From the NCBI RefSeq assembly GCF_002934265.1, contig NZ_PTIX01000007.1, positions 248,001 through 312,000 on the forward strand: a stretch of DNA of 64,000 bases, given 5' to 3'. Of the stretch, positions 1 to 9,570 are shown piece after piece (the stretch's first letter is position 1; every line of letters starts with the position of its first letter). The notes beneath the pieces are model-generated. The model did no database searches, had not been told where the DNA came from, and saw only the letters and a program-made list of their open reading frames with translations. The position numbers and the translations under genes are program-made. Source of the stretch: Actinokineospora auranticolor (GTDB lineage Bacteria > Actinomycetota > Actinomycetes > Mycobacteriales > Pseudonocardiaceae).

Positions 1-41
1 CCCGGGCATCGAGCACCACACGACCAGCAGGAGGAACGATC

Positions 42-1067
42 GTGACCGCAGCCGCCGAGCGAGCCACGACCACCGATGTGCTCGCGGTCGCGCGCGAGCA
101 GGTGCTCGACCGCGGTGTCGGCCTCACCGAGGCGCAGGTGCTCGACGTGCTGCGGCTCGACGACGACCGCCTCGACGACCTGCTCGCCCTCGCGCACGAG
201 GTGCGGGTGCGCTGGTGCGGTCCCGAGGTCGAGGTCGAGGGCATCGTCAGCCTCAAGACCGGCGGCTGCCCCGAGGACTGCCACTTCTGCTCCCAGTCCG
301 GCCGGTTCCCCAGCCCCGTGCGCTCCGCGTGGCTGGACATCCCGGGCCTGGTCGAGGCCGCCCGCCAGACCGCGGCCACCGGCGCCACCGAGTTCTGCAT
401 CGTCGCCGCCGTGCGCGGCCCCGACGCCCGGCTGCTCTCCCAGGTCCGCGACGGCATCAAGGCCATCCGCGACTCCGGCAACGACATCCAGATCGCCTGC
501 TCGCTGGGCATGCTCACCCAGGAGCAGGTCGACGAGCTGGTCGCGATGGGCGTGCACCGCTACAACCACAACCTCGAAACGGCCCGCTCGCACTTCCCGC
601 AGGTGGTGACCACGCACTCCTGGGAGGAGCGCTGGGACACCCTGCGGATGGTGCGCGAGGCGGGCATGGAGGTCTGCTCCGGCGGCATCCTCGGCATGGG
701 GGAGACCACCGAGCAGCGCGCCGAGTTCGCCGTCCAGCTCGCCGAGCTGGACCCGCACGAGGTGCCGATGAACTTCCTCATCCCGCAGCCGGGCACCCCG
801 TACGAGCAGTACGAGCCGGTACCGGGCCGCGAGGCGCTGAAGCTGGTCGCCGCGTTCCGCCTCGCCATGCCGCGCACCATGCTGCGGTTCGCGGGCGGCC
901 GCGAGCTGACCCTGGGCGACCTGGGCGCCGAGAAGGGCATGCTCGGCGGGGTCAACGCGATCATCGTCGGCAACTACCTGACCAACCTGGGCCGCCCCGC
1001 GCAGCAGGACCTCGACATGCTCGCCGACCTGAAGATGCCGATCAAGGCGCTCAGCGACACGCTGTAA
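42..1067 (+). CDS. bioB: Biotin synthase BioB
   Basis: Radical SAM enzyme that inserts sulfur into dethiobiotin, the last step of biotin synthesis. The protein has 341 residues. The CxxxCxxC motif that binds the SAM-cleaving 4Fe-4S cluster is at C76, C80 and C83 (context [14 protein letters not shown]), and conserved BioB blocks such as YNHNLET and the C-terminal FAGGRE follow. The GTG start at 42 has a strong AGGAGGA ribosome site 6 nt upstream. It lies 10 nt before the small gene for the biotin synthase auxiliary protein, the same pairing as in mycobacteria. Family assignment is secure. Confidence 0.97.
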   Translation: MTAAAERATTTDVLAVAREQVLDRGVGLTEAQVLDVLRLDDDRLDDLLALAHEVRVRWCGPEVEVEGIVSLKTGGCPEDCHFCSQSGRFPSPVRSAWLDIPGLVEAARQTAATGATEFCIVAAVRGPDARLLSQVRDGIKAIRDSGNDIQIACSLGMLTQEQVDELVAMGVHRYNHNLETARSHFPQVVTTHSWEERWDTLRMVREAGMEVCSGGILGMGETTEQRAEFAVQLAELDPHEVPMNFLIPQPGTPYEQYEPVPGREALKLVAAFRLAMPRTMLRFAGGRELTLGDLGAEKGMLGGVNAIIVGNYLTNLGRPAQQDLDMLADLKMPIKALSDTL

Positions 1068-1077
1068 AGGAGTTCGG

Positions 1078-1281
1078 GTGTTCTGCGTGCATTGCGGCCT
1101 GCCCGAGGCCGAGGGCGACCACCCCGGCTGCCGCGGCCCGCGCGCGGCCCTGGAGCCGCCGCGCTTCTGCCCGGACTGCGCCCGGCGCATGGTCGTGCAG
1201 GTGACCCCGGTCGGGTGGTCTGCCCGGTGCAGCAGGCACGGCGAGACGACCAGCGCGGGCACGCCGGCGCTGACGGAGTAG
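1078..1281 (+). CDS. bsaP: Biotin synthase auxiliary protein BsaP
   Basis: A 67-residue Cys-rich protein directly after bioB. It starts [18 protein letters not shown] and has a second CxxC pair in FCPDCARRM, as in the small partner encoded after bioB in mycobacteria (Rv1590 family). That family is reported to support actinobacterial BioB, probably by keeping its iron-sulfur cluster supplied; the exact role here is inferred from family and position. GTG start with AAAGGAG at 1067-1073. The end is uncertain only in function, not in frame, since the TAG at 1279 is clear. Confidence 0.85.
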   Translation: MFCVHCGLPEAEGDHPGCRGPRAALEPPRFCPDCARRMVVQVTPVGWSARCSRHGETTSAGTPALTE

Positions 1282-1469
1282 GCCCTGTTCATTTCCTCCC
1301 GCCACCCACCCCCACGTCCCCGCCCGGCATCGTTCCCGACCTGGCGTGCCCGCGGTTGCCGAGCCGCTGTGGCCGCGAGCACGAAGCTCCGGCACACGGG
1401 CTAGTCTCGCGGGAGCGGGCCGTGACGGTCCGACACCAACGGACAGGTCTGGCAGGCGGAGGTCACGGC

Positions 1470-2168
1470 GTGGCGGAACACCCGGTGCGGTCGCAGGACA
1501 CCAGCGACGGCGCTCAAGGAACCGCCGCGGACCACGAGCACGCCCCCGCCGACCAGGGCACTCCGGGTGCGCAGACCGCGTGGGGGCGGCACCACGACGT
1601 GCCCGACCTCCCCGCCTACCCGGGCGCGGTCGACCCGTGGGCGTGGTCGCACCGGCCCGCGCGGGTCGCGGTGCGGCGCGACCTCATCCCGGCCGTCAGC
1701 GTGCTGTCCGCCGTCTCGGTGTTCGGCCTGGCCGTCGGCTGGCTGTGGTCCGCCCTCGCGCCGGGGATGCTGGTGCAGGTGGTGGACGAGGGCAAGCTCG
1801 CCGCCATCCGCACCGAGAGCTACCACCGCTTCGACGACCTCGTGCTGTTCATGCTGCTCGGTCTCGGCGCGGGCATCGTCACCGGCGCCGCCGTCTGGCT
1901 GCTGCGCGAACGCCGCGGCCCGGTGGTCTTCGTCGCCGCCGTCGTGGGTTCGGCCGTCGCCGCCTGGCTGGCCTACCAGGTCGGTCTGTCCTGGGCGGGG
2001 TCCCGCTTCCCGCTCCCGGACGCCCCCAAGCTCGGCGACGTCCTCGACCTCGCCCCCCGCCTGGAATCCGCCTGGGGTCTCATCGCCTGGCCCCTGGGCA
2101 CGGCCATCGCCTACGGCCTTGCCGCTGCCTGGAACGGCCGCGACGACCTCGGCCGCCGCCTGGGCTAG
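1470..2168 (+). CDS. DUF2567-type membrane protein
   Basis: A 232-residue integral membrane protein of unknown function. An N-terminal cytoplasmic segment of about 70 residues is rich in Ala, His and Pro. Four hydrophobic segments follow, for example AVSVLSAVSVFGLAVGWLW and LVLFMLLGLGAGIVTGAAVW. The GTG at 1470 is chosen because GGAGG lies 7 nt upstream; a longer open frame before it lacks coding character. The position after bioB-bsaP matches the DUF2567 gene Rv1591 of M. tuberculosis. No catalytic motif is visible. Confidence 0.75.
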   Translation: MAEHPVRSQDTSDGAQGTAADHEHAPADQGTPGAQTAWGRHHDVPDLPAYPGAVDPWAWSHRPARVAVRRDLIPAVSVLSAVSVFGLAVGWLWSALAPGMLVQVVDEGKLAAIRTESYHRFDDLVLFMLLGLGAGIVTGAAVWLLRERRGPVVFVAAVVGSAVAAWLAYQVGLSWAGSRFPLPDAPKLGDVLDLAPRLESAWGLIAWPLGTAIAYGLAAAWNGRDDLGRRLG

Positions 2169-2172
2169 TCCG

Positions 2173-2198
2173 TCCCGCCACCCGACCGGGTGGCGGGA
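2173..2198. terminator. Bidirectional terminator hairpin
   Basis: Perfect 11-bp stem (TCCCGCCACCC / GGGTGGCGGGA) with a GACC loop between two convergent genes. There is no U-tract, as is usual in actinobacteria. Confidence 0.7.
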
Positions 2199-2211
2199 AG
2201 GCGGAACCATC

Positions 2212-2892
2212 TCAGTTCATGCTGATGGGGGTGCTGAACTCCGAGGGCGGCGCCGGGACCGCGTGCAGCGCCGACAGGATCCCGGCCTCCCGGTTGAGCA
2301 GTTCGCCGACCAGGCGCAGCCGGTGCAGGGGACGGGTCTCCTCCAGCAGCCGCTGGCGGTCCTCCAGGCTCAGCAGGCAGTCCGCGGCCAGGGCGTGGGC
2401 CAGCTCGCACAGGGCCATGTCGGCCTCGGGCTCGCTCCAGTCCTCGGTCTGCCAGGCGGCCGTGCAGTAGCGCCGGTGGGCCGCGCGCGCGGCCTCGGCC
2501 AGCATCGACACCGAGTCGGCGGCCACCGTCGGCTGCTCGGCGTCGGGCACCCACTCGACCGTGCCCATCAGGTACGGCGCGGCGGTCGCGTCGACGTCCA
2601 GCAGCCGGAAGCGGCGCTCACCGGTGGTGACGATGTCGAAGCGCCCGTCCGGCAGCCGCTTGGCCTCGCGCAGCTCCGCCGAGCAGCCGATGGCGCACAG
2701 CTGGGACACGTCGGTCACCTCGTGGTCCATCGATGGCCGCAGCGCGACCACCCCGAACCGGCGCTCGGGCAGCGCGCCCGTCATCAGGTCGACGGTCAGC
2801 TGGCGGTAGCGCGGTTCGAAGACGTGCAACGGCAGGTTCGCCCCGGGGAGCAGCACCGCCCGTAGCGGGAACAGCGGAAGCGAATCGGCCAC
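2212..2892 (-). CDS. LON peptidase substrate-binding domain protein
   Basis: A 226-residue protein made only of the PUA-like N-terminal domain of Lon proteases. It begins LPLFPLRAVLLPGANLPLHVFEPRYRQL, the standard signature, followed by the GRFDIVTTGERRFRLL strand and a C-terminal helical region. There is no AAA or serine-lysine protease domain, so it is not a protease. Stand-alone members are common in actinobacteria, role unknown. GTG start at 2892. It is read toward the terminator at 2173. Confidence 0.88.
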   Translation of the reverse strand: MADSLPLFPLRAVLLPGANLPLHVFEPRYRQLTVDLMTGALPERRFGVVALRPSMDHEVTDVSQLCAIGCSAELREAKRLPDGRFDIVTTGERRFRLLDVDATAAPYLMGTVEWVPDAEQPTVAADSVSMLAEAARAAHRRYCTAAWQTEDWSEPEADMALCELAHALAADCLLSLEDRQRLLEETRPLHRLRLVGELLNREAGILSALHAVPAPPSEFSTPISMN

Positions 2893-2942
2893 GCGACAAC
2901 GCTACGACGAAGCGCCGACACCCGCTGCCCGATCCGCCGGGC

Positions 2943-3653
2943 TCAGGTCCCCGTTCCGCGCGGGCTGGGCGGCTTGAGCACCGCGAACGGGTCCGTGACG
3001 GCCATCGTGGCCTCCAGGAACCGGAACAGCGCCGCGGGCCGTCCGCCCGACCGACCGGGCCGCTCGGTCTCCCCGGTCGGCTCCAGCAGCCCCCGCCGGG
3101 ACAGCACGCGCTGCAGGTTGGTGGCCGAGACCCGGTAGCCCAGCGCGGCCGAGTACAGCGACCGCAGCGCCGAGACGGTGAACACCGGGGGCGCGAGGGC
3201 GAAGCCGATGTTTGTGTAAGACAGCTTGGCGCGCAGCCGATTACGTGCCCGTAAGACGATCGCGCCGTGGTCGAACGCGGTCTCCGGCATGGCCGAGACC
3301 TCGTGCCACTCGGTGTCCGGCGGCAGCGCCGGGTCCAGGTGCGACGGCACCAGGCTGAGGAAGGCGGTGGCCACCACGCGGGGACCGGGCACCCGGTCCG
3401 GGGCGCTGAACACCGCGAGCTGCTCGACGTGCGCGACCTGCCGGACGTCGACCTTCTCGGCCAGCTGGCGGCGGATCGAGGCCTCCACGTCCTCGTCCGC
3501 GCGCAGCCGCCCGCCGGGCAGTGACCAGCGGTGCGCGTGCGGTTCCAACGCGCGCTCCCACAGCAGCACCCGCAGTGATCCCTGCCGCACTTGCAGCACC
3601 GCGGCCAGTACTTCGTGGACGAGCGGTGGTGTCCCGGTGGTAGCATCGGTCAT
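2943..3653 (-). CDS. nrtR: NrtR-like Nudix transcriptional regulator of NAD synthesis
   Basis: A 236-residue protein with an N-terminal Nudix-fold domain (residues about 10-140; [22 protein letters not shown]) and a C-terminal winged-helix part ([28 protein letters not shown]). NrtR proteins repress NAD genes and respond to ADP-ribose-type ligands. The Nudix box is degenerate: the catalytic EExxE is not intact, as expected for a sensor rather than a hydrolase. The gene is divergent from nadABC with a clear palindrome between them. ATG at 3653 is used because the longer frame runs through that operator. The same gene pair flanks nadA in M. tuberculosis (Rv1593c). Confidence 0.88.
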   Translation of the reverse strand: MTDATTGTPPLVHEVLAAVLQVRQGSLRVLLWERALEPHAHRWSLPGGRLRADEDVEASIRRQLAEKVDVRQVAHVEQLAVFSAPDRVPGPRVVATAFLSLVPSHLDPALPPDTEWHEVSAMPETAFDHGAIVLRARNRLRAKLSYTNIGFALAPPVFTVSALRSLYSAALGYRVSATNLQRVLSRRGLLEPTGETERPGRSGGRPAALFRFLEATMAVTDPFAVLKPPSPRGTGT

Positions 3654-3676
3654 GTTTTCGATCCTAAGGCGAAAAC
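3654..3676. promoter_or_regulatory. Candidate NrtR operator between nrtR and nadA
   Basis: Perfect inverted repeat GTTTTCG / CGAAAAC separated by 9 nt. It directly abuts the nrtR start codon and lies 38 nt upstream of nadA. Position between a regulator and its expected target operon supports an autoregulated operator; the binding itself is inferred. Confidence 0.6.
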
Positions 3677-3714
3677 CTCCGGATCGGAAATCGGACAAAC
3701 GAGGAGGACGACCC

Positions 3715-4722
3715 ATGACCGCGGAAACGATCGACCTGACCCCGTTCACCGGGGTGGAGGCGAACGCCGCGTGGCGGGACGAGGTGCGCGCGCTCGCCGA
3801 GGAGCGCGACGCGGTGCTCTTGGCGCACAACTACCAGCTCCCGGAGATCCAGGACATCGCCCACCACACCGGTGACTCGCTCGCGCTGAGCCGGATCGCC
3901 GCGTCCAGCGACGCGTCGACGATCATCTTCTGCGGCGTGCACTTCATGGCCGAGACGGCGAAGATCCTGAGCCCGGAGAAGACCGTGCTGATCCCGGACG
4001 CGCGAGCGGGCTGCTCCCTCGCCGACTCGATCACCGGCGCGCAGCTTCGGGCGTGGAAGGCCGAGCACCCCGGCGCCGTCGTGGTGTCCTACGTCAACAC
4101 CACCGCCGAGGTGAAGGCGGAGACCGACATCTGCTGCACGTCGTCCAACGCCGTCGACGTGGTGGCCTCGATCCCGGCCGACCGCGAGGTGCTGTTCCTG
4201 CCGGACCAGTTCCTCGGCGCGCACGTCAAGCGCGAGACCGGCCGCGAGAACCTGCACATCTGGGCGGGCGAGTGCCACGTGCACGCAGGCATCAACGGCC
4301 CCGAGCTGGCCGAGCGCGCCGCCGCGAACCCCGACGCCGACCTGTTCATCCACCCCGAGTGCGGCTGCGCCACCTCGGCGCTCTACCTCGCGGGGGAGGG
4401 CATCGTGGCGCAGGAGCGGGTGAAGATCCTCTCGACCGGCGACATGGTCACCCAGGCCCGCGCGACCAAGGCCAAGCAGGTGCTGGTGGCCACCGAGATC
4501 GGCATGATCCACCAGCTGCGCAAGGCCGCGCCGGACGTCGAGTTCAGCGCGGTGAACGACCGGGCGTCGTGCCGGTACATGAAGATGATCACCCCGGCGG
4601 CGCTGCTGCGGTCGCTGCGGGAGAACCGCGACGAGGTGCACGTGGACCCGGAGACCGCCGCGCGGGCCCGGGGCGCGGTGCAGCGGATGATCGAGATCGG
4701 CCAGCCCGGCGGTGGGGAATGA
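3715..4722 (+). CDS. nadA: Quinolinate synthase NadA
   Basis: A 335-residue 4Fe-4S enzyme that condenses iminoaspartate with dihydroxyacetone phosphate to quinolinate. The three cluster cysteines are visible in the contexts [20 protein letters not shown] and [10 protein letters not shown]. Substrate-binding blocks include [12 protein letters not shown] and the GECHVHAGI segment. ATG at 3715 follows GAGGAGG; an upstream in-frame extension crosses the operator. It is the first gene of nadA-nadB-nadC, with a 4-nt ATGA overlap to nadB. Confidence 0.97.
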   Translation: MTAETIDLTPFTGVEANAAWRDEVRALAEERDAVLLAHNYQLPEIQDIAHHTGDSLALSRIAASSDASTIIFCGVHFMAETAKILSPEKTVLIPDARAGCSLADSITGAQLRAWKAEHPGAVVVSYVNTTAEVKAETDICCTSSNAVDVVASIPADREVLFLPDQFLGAHVKRETGRENLHIWAGECHVHAGINGPELAERAAANPDADLFIHPECGCATSALYLAGEGIVAQERVKILSTGDMVTQARATKAKQVLVATEIGMIHQLRKAAPDVEFSAVNDRASCRYMKMITPAALLRSLRENRDEVHVDPETAARARGAVQRMIEIGQPGGGE

Positions 4723-6356
4723 CCGCCGCGACACCGATCCCGCGCTGGGAGGCGCGGGCGGACCTGCTGGTCGTCGGCACCGGGGTGGCCGGGCTGACGG
4801 CGGCGCTGCGGGCGCACGCGCTGGGCCTGCGGGTGCTGGTCGTGACCAAGGCCGCCGCCGAGGACGGCAACACCCGGTGGGCGCAGGGCGGCGTGGCCGT
4901 GGTGCTGCCGGGTGAGCACGACGAGGGCGATTCGGTCGACCGGCACATCGCCGACACCCTGGTCGCGGGCGCCGGGCTGTGCGACGAGGACGCGGTCCGC
5001 GCGATCATCGCCGACGGCCCCGCCGCCGTGACCCGGCTGCGCGAGCTGGGCGCCGAGTTCGACCGGGGCGCGTCGGGCGGCTTGGCGCGCACCCGCGAGG
5101 GGGGCCACACGGCGTTCCGCGTGGTGCACGCGGGCGGCGACGCGACCGGCGCGGAGGTCGAGCGGGCGCTGCTCGCCGCCACCCGCGACGGCCGGGTGCC
5201 GGTGCTGGAGAACCACGTCGCCGTGCAGGCGCTGAAGACGCCGCTGGGCGCGGTGGCCGGGCTGCACGTGCTGGACCCGGACGGCGTGCCGGGCGTGCTG
5301 ACCGCGTCCGCCGTGCTGCTGGCCACGGGCGGGCTGGGGCAGCTGTACCAGGCGACGTCGAACCCGGAGGTCGCGACCGGCGACGGGCTCGCGCTCGCGC
5401 TGCGGGCCGGGGCGCCGGTGGCCGACGTCGAGTTCGTCCAGTTCCACCCGACGGTGCTCTACACCGGCCAGGGCGCGCGCGGGCGGTGCCCGCTGGTGAC
5501 CGAGGCGGTGCGCGGCGAGGGTGCGGTGCTGGTCGACGCGACCGGTGCGCGGGTCATGGCGGGTGTGCACCCGCTGGCGGACCTGGCGCCGCGCGACGTG
5601 GTGTCCGCCGCGATCACCCGGCACATGGCCCTGGGGCGCGGGGGGATCGACGACCACGTGCTCCTCGACGCGACCCACCTGGACGCCGCGACCTTCCGGA
5701 CCCGGTTCCCGACGGTGTACGCGGCCTGCCTGGCGGCGGGCGTGGACCCGGTGGTGGAGCCGATCCCGGTGGCGCCCGCCGCGCACTTCGCGTGCGGCGG
5801 CGTCGTGTCCGATGTGGACGGTCGGACGCCGGTGGCCGGGCTGTACGCGGCCGGGGAGGTCGCGAGCACGGGGCTGCACGGGGCGAACCGGTTGGCGTCC
5901 AACAGCTTGCTGGAGGGGCTGGTCGTGGGGACGCGGGCGGCGGAAGCCGTCGCGGCGGACCTGGCGGCGGGTCGGCTGGCCGATCCCCGGTCGGCCGTGG
6001 TGACCTCGCTGCCGGTGGCGCCGGTCGCGGAGCGGGACTCGGTGCAGCGCGTGATGAGCCGGTACGCGGCGATCGGCCGGGAGGCCGAGGGGCTGGCGGT
6101 GGTCGGCTCGGTGCTCGACGTGTCCGCTGTGGACCGGGTGCTGGCGTCGCGGGAGCTGGTCGAGGACGCGGCGCTGACGCTGGTGAGCCGGGCGTTGATC
6201 GCCGCGGCGTCGGCGCGCGAGGAGAGCCGTGGTTGTCATGTGCGCACGGACTTCCCGGAGAAGGACGCGGCGTGGGCGCGGAGCCAGTGGGTCCGGCTCA
6301 CGCCGTCGGGTCAGCCGGTGCTCGGCGCCCTGACCGCCCTGCGGGGTGCGGCGTGA
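4719..6356 (+). CDS. nadB: L-aspartate oxidase NadB
   Basis: A 545-residue FAD enzyme that oxidises L-aspartate to iminoaspartate for NadA. The dinucleotide-binding motif [11 protein letters not shown] is near residue 17. Later motifs include [12 protein letters not shown], the active-site region [22 protein letters not shown] and [19 protein letters not shown]. It overlaps nadA by 4 nt and nadC by 4 nt (GTGA), so the three are probably translationally coupled. Confidence 0.96.
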   Translation: MTAATPIPRWEARADLLVVGTGVAGLTAALRAHALGLRVLVVTKAAAEDGNTRWAQGGVAVVLPGEHDEGDSVDRHIADTLVAGAGLCDEDAVRAIIADGPAAVTRLRELGAEFDRGASGGLARTREGGHTAFRVVHAGGDATGAEVERALLAATRDGRVPVLENHVAVQALKTPLGAVAGLHVLDPDGVPGVLTASAVLLATGGLGQLYQATSNPEVATGDGLALALRAGAPVADVEFVQFHPTVLYTGQGARGRCPLVTEAVRGEGAVLVDATGARVMAGVHPLADLAPRDVVSAAITRHMALGRGGIDDHVLLDATHLDAATFRTRFPTVYAACLAAGVDPVVEPIPVAPAAHFACGGVVSDVDGRTPVAGLYAAGEVASTGLHGANRLASNSLLEGLVVGTRAAEAVAADLAAGRLADPRSAVVTSLPVAPVAERDSVQRVMSRYAAIGREAEGLAVVGSVLDVSAVDRVLASRELVEDAALTLVSRALIAAASAREESRGCHVRTDFPEKDAAWARSQWVRLTPSGQPVLGALTALRGAA

Positions 6357-7189
6357 TCGACCGGGAGGACATGGCCCGCGCGGTCGCCACCGCGCTGGCG
6401 GAAGACCTGCGGTACGGACCCGACGCGACCACCGACGCGACCGTCCCGGAAGACGCGGTGGCGGTGGCGGAGCTGACCCCCCGGCGCGCCGGTGTGGTGT
6501 CCGGCGTGCCGGTCGCCTTGGCGGTGTTCACGGAAGTCGTGCCGGACCTGACGGTTTTGTCCTCTGTGGACGACGCGGGCGCGGCGGTCGTGGGACAGCC
6601 GGTGTTGGTGGTGCGCGGGAACACCCGAGCGCTGCTGACGGCCGAGCGCACGGCCCTGAACTTCCTCTGCCACCTGTCCGGCGTGGCGACAGCCACCGCG
6701 GCTTGGGTTTCCGCGGTCGAGGGCACGGGCGCGGCGGTCCGGGACTCCCGGAAAACGTTGCCCGGCCTGCGGTTGCTGGAGAAGTACGCGGTCCGGTGCG
6801 GCGGCGGCGTGAACCACCGCCTCGGTCTCGGCGACGCGGTGCTGATCAAGGACAACCACGTCGTCGCCGCCGGTTCCGTGACGGCCGCGCTGAAGGCGGC
6901 CCGCGCCCTGGCACCGGCGTTGGAGTGCGAGGTGGAGGTCGACACCCTCGACCAGTTGGACGAGGCGTTGGCCGCCGAGGCCGAACTGGTGCTGCTGGAC
7001 AACTTCACCGTCGCCGACTGCGCGGAAGCCGTCCGCCGCGCGACCGGTTCCGGGACGCGTTTGGAGGCGTCCGGCGGTTTGACGCTGGACGTCGCCCGGA
7101 CCTATGCGGAGACCGGTGTCGATTACCTGGCCGTGGGCGGTCTCACGCATTCCTCGCCCGCGCTGGACCTCGGAATGGATTTGCGCTGA
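6353..7189 (+). CDS. nadC: Nicotinate-nucleotide pyrophosphorylase (carboxylating) NadC
   Basis: A 278-residue enzyme that converts quinolinate and PRPP to nicotinate mononucleotide. Family motifs: LNFLCHLSGVAT, RDSRKTLPGLRLLEKYAV, GGVNHRLGLGDAVLIKDNH, ECEVEVDTLDQL and LEASGGL. The GTG at 6353 overlaps the nadB stop. It is the end of the nad operon; the next genes (trpBA paralogs) have their own promoter-like sequence 8 nt beyond the nadC stop. Confidence 0.96.
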   Translation: MIDREDMARAVATALAEDLRYGPDATTDATVPEDAVAVAELTPRRAGVVSGVPVALAVFTEVVPDLTVLSSVDDAGAAVVGQPVLVVRGNTRALLTAERTALNFLCHLSGVATATAAWVSAVEGTGAAVRDSRKTLPGLRLLEKYAVRCGGGVNHRLGLGDAVLIKDNHVVAAGSVTAALKAARALAPALECEVEVDTLDQLDEALAAEAELVLLDNFTVADCAEAVRRATGSGTRLEASGGLTLDVARTYAETGVDYLAVGGLTHSSPALDLGMDLR

Positions 7190-7196
7190 TTTCTCG

Positions 7197-7226
7197 TTGT
7201 GCCGTGGCGGTGGATTCGGATAAGCT
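7197..7226 (+). promoter_or_regulatory. Candidate promoter for the second trpBA unit
   Basis: TTGTGC (7197-7202), 18-nt spacer, TAAGCT (7221-7226). The -10 box is 7 nt before a GTG at 7234, the spacing typical of leaderless actinobacterial transcripts. Confidence 0.45.
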
Positions 7227-7233
7227 CCACTCC

Positions 7234-7404
7234 GTGTCCATCGCCACGCGCCTCGCTCCCGGCTGCCGCCCCCGCGGCTGCCGCGCGCCCGCGCGCCTGG
7301 TGCGGGGGCGTCGGGTCCGGTACGTGATCGGCGCCGAGGCGGGGCAGGTCAACGGCATGCGATGGCGGCTGTCCCGCGCGCCGGGCGTCGTCTCCCAGGG
7401 GTAG
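7234..7404 (+). CDS. Candidate leaderless small leader ORF upstream of trpB paralog
   Basis: A 56-codon frame starting with GTG 7 nt after the TAAGCT box. The product is Arg-rich and Cys-containing (MSIATRLAPGCRPRGCR at the start; a single Trp in NGMRWRLSR near the C-terminus). Third codon positions are mostly G or C, as in real genes here. It could be a regulatory leader peptide for the downstream trpBA pair, but it lacks the run of Trp codons of classic trp leaders. Function not recognised. Confidence 0.4.
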   Translation: MSIATRLAPGCRPRGCRAPARLVRGRRVRYVIGAEAGQVNGMRWRLSRAPGVVSQG

Positions 7405-7417
7405 TTCGCCCCTTTCT

Positions 7418-7495
7418 TTCGGCATTCTCGCGCGCTTTCGATCACCATCGACCGTGCGACCGGAGCCGACCGCTCCGGGGTTGGAGCATGCCGAA
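7418..7495 (+). promoter_or_regulatory. Structured leader (attenuator-like) before trpB paralog
   Basis: Outer perfect arms TTCGGCAT (7418-7425) and ATGCCGAA (7488-7495) enclose an inner perfect hairpin CCGGAGC-CGACC-GCTCCGG (7460-7478) and the likely ribosome site GGAG (7483-7486). The outer stem ends 2 nt before the trpB ATG at 7498, so folding could hide or release the start. Regulation is inferred from structure only. Confidence 0.5.
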
Positions 7496-7497
7496 AA

Positions 7498-8718
7498 ATG
7501 TTCGACCATTCATTCTTCCCCGCCGCGAAACACGGTCCGACCGCCGACGGCTATTTCGGCGAATTCGGCGGCAAGTTCATCCCGGAGGCGCTCACCGCCG
7601 CCGTGGACGAGGTCGCCGCCGAGTACGAACGGGCCAAGGTGGACCCCGCGTTCACCACGGAGTTCGAGCACCTGCTCGCGCACTACGCGGGCCGCCCGAC
7701 CGCGCTCACCGAGGTACCCCGCTTCGCCGAGCGCGCGGGCGGCGCGCGGGTCTTCCTCAAGCGCGAGGACCTCAACCACACCGGCTCCCACAAGATCAGC
7801 AACGTGCTGGGCCAGGTGCTGCTGACCAAGCGGATGGGCAAGTCGCGGGTCATCGCCGAGACCGGCGCGGGCTCGCACGGCGTGGCGACCGCGACCGCCG
7901 CCGCCCTGATGGGCCTGGAGTGCGTGGTCTACATGGGCGAGGTCGACATGGCCCGCCAAGCCCTCAACGTCGCGCGCATGGAACTGCTCGGCGCCACGGT
8001 CATCCCGGTCAAGTCCGGTTCCCGCACCCTCAAGGACGCCATCAACGAGACCTTCCGCGACTGGGTGGCCAACGTCGAGACCACGCACTACGTCTTCGGC
8101 ACCGTCGCGGGCCCGCACCCGTTCCCCGCCATGATCCGCGACTTCCAACGCGTCATCGGCGTCGAGGCCCGCACCCAACTCCTCGACCGCACCGGCCGCC
8201 AACCGGACGCCATCATCGCCTGCGTCGGTGGCGGCTCCAACGCGATCGGCCTGTTCCACCCCTTCCTCGACACGACCGCCCGCCTGATCGGCTGCGAGGC
8301 CGCCGGTCACGGCCTCACCACCGACAAGCACGCCGCGTCCCTATCTGCGGGCGAACCAGGCATCCTGCACGGCTCCCGTTCCTATGTCCTACAAGACGAC
8401 GAGGGCCAGATCACCGAGGCCCACTCCATCTCGGCGGGCCTGGACTACCCGGGCATCGGCCCGGAGCACGCCCACCTGCACACCACCGGCCGCGCCGAGT
8501 ACCGCCCCGTCACCGACACCGCCGCCATGCGCGCGTTCCGGTTGTTGGCCGTCACCGAGGGCATCATCCCCGCGATCGAGAGCGCGCACGCCCTCGCCGG
8601 TGCCTTGGAGGTCGGCGCCGAACTGGGACCTGACGGCCTGCTGCTGGTCAGCCTGTCCGGCCGGGGTGACAAGGACATGGACACCGCCACCCGCTACTTC
8701 TCCGGAGCCACCGCATGA
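7498..8718 (+). CDS. Tryptophan synthase beta chain paralog (TrpB-like)
   Basis: A 406-residue PLP enzyme of the TrpB family, one of two in this window. The PLP lysine is K99 in NHTGSHKI and the catalytic Glu is E121 in [16 protein letters not shown] and [10 protein letters not shown] are intact. The loop that normally reads GAGQHG has Gln replaced by Ser126, and KINN is KISN, changes not seen in the canonical copy at 54162. It is followed by a matching trpA paralog with a 4-nt overlap. It may be a backup synthase or one making tryptophan analogues; nothing here decides which. Confidence 0.88.
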   Translation: MFDHSFFPAAKHGPTADGYFGEFGGKFIPEALTAAVDEVAAEYERAKVDPAFTTEFEHLLAHYAGRPTALTEVPRFAERAGGARVFLKREDLNHTGSHKISNVLGQVLLTKRMGKSRVIAETGAGSHGVATATAAALMGLECVVYMGEVDMARQALNVARMELLGATVIPVKSGSRTLKDAINETFRDWVANVETTHYVFGTVAGPHPFPAMIRDFQRVIGVEARTQLLDRTGRQPDAIIACVGGGSNAIGLFHPFLDTTARLIGCEAAGHGLTTDKHAASLSAGEPGILHGSRSYVLQDDEGQITEAHSISAGLDYPGIGPEHAHLHTTGRAEYRPVTDTAAMRAFRLLAVTEGIIPAIESAHALAGALEVGAELGPDGLLLVSLSGRGDKDMDTATRYFSGATA

Positions 8719-9518
8719 CCGGCAACCTCGACCTGCTCACCGCCACCCTCGCCAAGACCCGCGCCGAGGGCCGCGCCGCCCTGATCGGCGGCCTCCCCGC
8801 AGGCTTCCCCACGGTCGACGGCGGCGTCACCGCTCTGCGCGCGATCCTCGACAGCGGCGCCGACATCATCGAAGTCGGCCTACCCCACAGCGACCCGATC
8901 CTCGACGGCCCGGTGATCCAAACCGCCGTCGACCAGGCCCTCCGCGACGGCACCCGAATCGCCGACGTCCTCCACACCGTCCGGGAAACCCATGCGGCCA
9001 CCGGCAAACCCGTGCTGGTGATGTCCTATTGGAACCCCATCGACCGCTACGGCGTGGCCCGCTTCTGCGCCGAACTGGCCGAAGCGGGCGGCGCGGGGTG
9101 CATCCTCCCGGACCTGCCCGTCCAGGAGTCCGCCCATTGGCGAGAACACGCGACCGCCCACCACCTGGCCACGGTGTTCGTTGTCGCCCCCAGCAACACA
9201 GACGCCCGCCTGCGTGAGGTGACGGCCGCGACCACCGGCTTCGTCTACGCCTCGGCCCTGATGGGCGTCACCGGCGCCCGCCCCACCCTCAGCACCTCGG
9301 CGGCCACCCTCGTCGAGCGCCTCCGCCGCGGCACGGACCTCCCGATCTGCGTCGGCATCGGCATCTCGACCCCGGCCCAAGCCGCCCAGGCCGCCACCTT
9401 CGCCGACGGCGTCATCGTCGCCTCCGCCCTGGTCCAAACCCTCCTGGACACCCCCACCGACCCCACCGCCCCACGCCGACTCACCACCGCGCTGGCCACC
9501 GCCCTCCACCAAACCTGA
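8715..9518 (+). CDS. Tryptophan synthase alpha chain paralog (TrpA-like)
   Basis: A 267-residue TIM-barrel protein of the TrpA family, which cleaves indole-3-glycerol phosphate to indole. The catalytic Glu and Asp are present in [16 protein letters not shown], and [13 protein letters not shown] retains the Tyr block, so it looks active. It differs from the canonical copy at 55410 (GGLPAGFP instead of GYLPAGFP; longer Thr/Pro-rich tail). ATGA overlap with the trpB paralog implies coupled synthesis of a second alpha-beta complex. Confidence 0.88.
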   Translation: MTGNLDLLTATLAKTRAEGRAALIGGLPAGFPTVDGGVTALRAILDSGADIIEVGLPHSDPILDGPVIQTAVDQALRDGTRIADVLHTVRETHAATGKPVLVMSYWNPIDRYGVARFCAELAEAGGAGCILPDLPVQESAHWREHATAHHLATVFVVAPSNTDARLREVTAATTGFVYASALMGVTGARPTLSTSAATLVERLRRGTDLPICVGIGISTPAQAAQAATFADGVIVASALVQTLLDTPTDPTAPRRLTTALATALHQT

Positions 9519-9570
9519 CGCCTGCCCACCCGCGAATCCTCGCTTGATCACGAGTTGTCCACATGCCCCA

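Noticed and set aside
7234-7497. T-box riboswitch before the trpB paralog
   Set aside because: No T-box bulge sequence, no specifier-loop layout and no terminator/antiterminator pair of T-box form could be found.
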